From DATEMK01 sp035275625 (lineage in GTDB: Bacteria > Bacteroidota > Bacteroidia > AKYH767-A > OLB10), in NCBI GenBank assembly GCA_035275625.1, contig DATEMK010000001.1:1-5719 (forward strand): a DNA stretch of 5,719 nucleotides, written 5' to 3'. The notes under the pieces are model-generated. The model was given only the letters and a program-made list of their open reading frames with translations. It ran no database searches and was not told the origin of the DNA. Position 1 is the first letter of the stretch, and each line of letters begins with the position of its first letter. A program made the position numbers and the translations under genes. Positions 4,502 to 5,719 of this stretch are shown one piece after another.

Positions 4502-4507
4502 GAAAAT

Positions 4508-5719
4508 ATGAAAATCGCTTTTATTGCTACATACAGGCCTGAAGAGTGTGGTATTGCCACGTTTACAGAGAATCTGCTGAACTCCATTAAGGTTCATCTT
4601 CCCGTTAATAACAGTCTGAAAGACAAAATAAGTGTCATCGCTGTCCAAAAAGGGGATGATCTTGAATATCCGCCTGAAGTTAATTTCAGTATCCGGCAGG
4701 ATGTACCTGAAGATTATACGAAGGCAGCAGGCTTTATCAATTCAAATGATTTCGATATCTGCATCATTCAGCACGAATATGGGATTTTCGGTGGCGACTC
4801 CGGGATTGATATTCTTTCCCTTGTCAGCAGGTTAAAAGTACCGTTTATCGTAACAGCCCACACCATTCTTAAAAAGCCTTCTGTCCTGCAAAAATCAATC
4901 ATGCAGGCGCTGGCGGCTAAAGGAGAGAAAATTGTGGTGATGACCAATAAAGCGCGCCAGTTTCTGCGCGATATTTATGAGATTGCTGCTGATAAAATTT
5001 CCATTATTGAGCATGGAGTTCCGCAAAAAATGCCTGTTAATAAAGAAGATGTGCTGAAATCTTTTAATCTCACGGGAAAAAAGCTGCTTATGACATTCGG
5101 TTTGCTCGGGCGGAATAAGGGTATTGAAACCGTGATCCGTGCACTGCCGAAAGTGGCGGAGAAATATCCATCGGTAGTATATCTTGTACAGGGGAATACC
5201 CACCCCAATGTGTTGCGTTCGGAGGGCGACTCCTATCGCGAATCGCTTATTCAACTCGCGGAAGAGCTTGGTGTGTCAAACCATGTCCAGTTTCGAAAAG
5301 GATTTATGACGGAAGAAAATTTATTTGAGCTGCTCCACTCTGTTGATGTGTATATTACTCCTTATAACAACGAAGAGCAGATAACCAGCGGCACGCTTTC
5401 GTATGCTATCGGTGCAGGGGCTGCCGTCCTTTCCACTCCTTACTGGCATGCGCAGGAATTGCTTGCCGATAACCGCGGGTGGCTTTTTAATTTCAGGGAT
5501 CATGATCAGCTTTCTGACATGCTCCTCACGCTTCTCGGTGATCATGCTGCTGCAGGGATGCTCCGTACCAACGCACTCAGTTACGCGCATCACCTGCGCT
5601 GGAAGAATGCCGGCAGGCGTTATAAAAAGCTCATAGAAAATATTCTTGAAAAAAACCAGGCTTCCGTGCCTGCACCCGCCTTTATCGAACCGGGCCTCAG
5701 GCACATTATTAAGCTCACT
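4508..5719 (+). CDS. GT4-type glycosyltransferase, 3' end outside window
   Basis: The frame is open for 404 codons from ATG to the right edge, with no stop. The N-terminus MKIAFIATYRPEECGIATFT is the start of a GT-B fold glycosyltransferase, with the G-rich loop after strand 1 (E13-C-G-I). Other family motifs are Q88-H-E-Y-G-I-F-G-G, A117-H-T, E168-H-G, the nucleotide-sugar-side segment F197-G-L-L-G-R-N-K-G-I-E, Q291-I-T-S-G-T and S309-T-P-Y-W-H-A-Q-E317-L-L. It is GT4-like and cytosolic. The usual first Glu of the EX7E motif is Ser309, while E317 is kept. The window ends in PGLRHIIKLT after a complete glycosyltransferase domain, so there is more to come. From memory, Bacteroidota relatives are about 750-800 aa with a second alpha-helical, glycosidase-like domain. 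Sugar substrate and pathway cannot be read here. Base composition is clearly richer in G+C than in the transposon, as expected for a resident gene. Confidence 0.9.
   Translation, partial: MKIAFIATYRPEECGIATFTENLLNSIKVHLPVNNSLKDKISVIAVQKGDDLEYPPEVNFSIRQDVPEDYTKAAGFINSNDFDICIIQHEYGIFGGDSGIDILSLVSRLKVPFIVTAHTILKKPSVLQKSIMQALAAKGEKIVVMTNKARQFLRDIYEIAADKISIIEHGVPQKMPVNKEDVLKSFNLTGKKLLMTFGLLGRNKGIETVIRALPKVAEKYPSVVYLVQGNTHPNVLRSEGDSYRESLIQLAEELGVSNHVQFRKGFMTEENLFELLHSVDVYITPYNNEEQITSGTLSYAIGAGAAVLSTPYWHAQELLADNRGWLFNFRDHDQLSDMLLTLLGDHAAAGMLRTNALSYAHHLRWKNAGRRYKKLIENILEKNQASVPAPAFIEPGLRHIIKLT

Larger units (their letters stand above)
4051..4507. other. Non-coding interval before glycosyltransferase
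   Basis: These 457 bases show no credible coding region on either strand. They contain a short perfect palindrome next to the insertion site (AATAATA-C-TATTATT, 4057-4071), a large imperfect inverted repeat (4248-4326) and a weak promoter just before the glycosyltransferase start. The sequence CAGG-N9-CCTG followed by CGTTTTTTG (about 4092-4115) has too short a stem to call a terminator. With the sequence left of the transposon it formed one long intergenic region before insertion. Confidence 0.6.

Noticed and set aside
4895..5704. Several ORFs of 77-127 codons in other frames and on the minus strand
   Set aside because: All overlap the glycosyltransferase frame, whose motifs are clear across the whole interval; they are shadows.

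Overview
The window looks like Bacteroidota DNA. It is A+T rich. Genes lack Shine-Dalgarno sequences, and several start just after Bacteroidota-type promoters (-33 TTG/TTGAC, -7 TAnnTTTG). The one flanking chromosomal gene belongs to a GT4 glycosyltransferase type that I associate with that phylum. No species can be named from sequence alone.

Most of the window (106-4042, 3937 bp) is one apparently complete transposable element, which I delimited from its ends. It has 27-bp terminal inverted repeats (106-132 and 4016-4042, 23 of 27 positions matching) and perfect 8-bp direct repeats TTGTAAAT on either side (98-105 and 4043-4050). Its transposase (391-1335, minus) is of the IS1595/ISXO2-like type, and an 8-bp target duplication is what that family makes. 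A simple IS1595 member would need little more than the transposase, so this is a transposon with passenger genes. The perfect duplication and intact transposase point to a fairly recent insertion.

From left to right the element holds: nested terminator hairpins next to the left end; a 39-aa lysine-rich ORF (164-283, minus); a basic ORF in the +1 frame directly behind the transposase (294-419, minus); the transposase; a 56-aa excisionase/MerR-like helix-turn-helix protein (1379-1549, minus) with its own promoter; a 482-aa protein (1623-3071, minus); a 180-aa cysteine-motif protein (3071-3613, minus); and, divergently, a 90-aa protein (3737-4009, plus). The 180- and 482-aa genes share one base (TAGTG) and read as a translationally coupled pair. 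They and the 90-aa gene diverge from a 123-bp region with facing promoters and overlapping palindromes. A short palindrome recurs before the HTH gene and before the transposase, suggesting that the HTH protein controls transposition. The function of the three cargo genes is unknown. A mobile defence, conflict or addiction cassette is a reasonable hypothesis but is not shown by the sequence.

Outside the element, bases 1-97 hold only a 21-bp-phased GGTGAA repeat. Bases 4051-4507 are non-coding apart from a large imperfect palindrome of REP-like character and a weak promoter. From 4508 a GT4-type glycosyltransferase gene runs off the right edge. It is visibly richer in G+C than the element.
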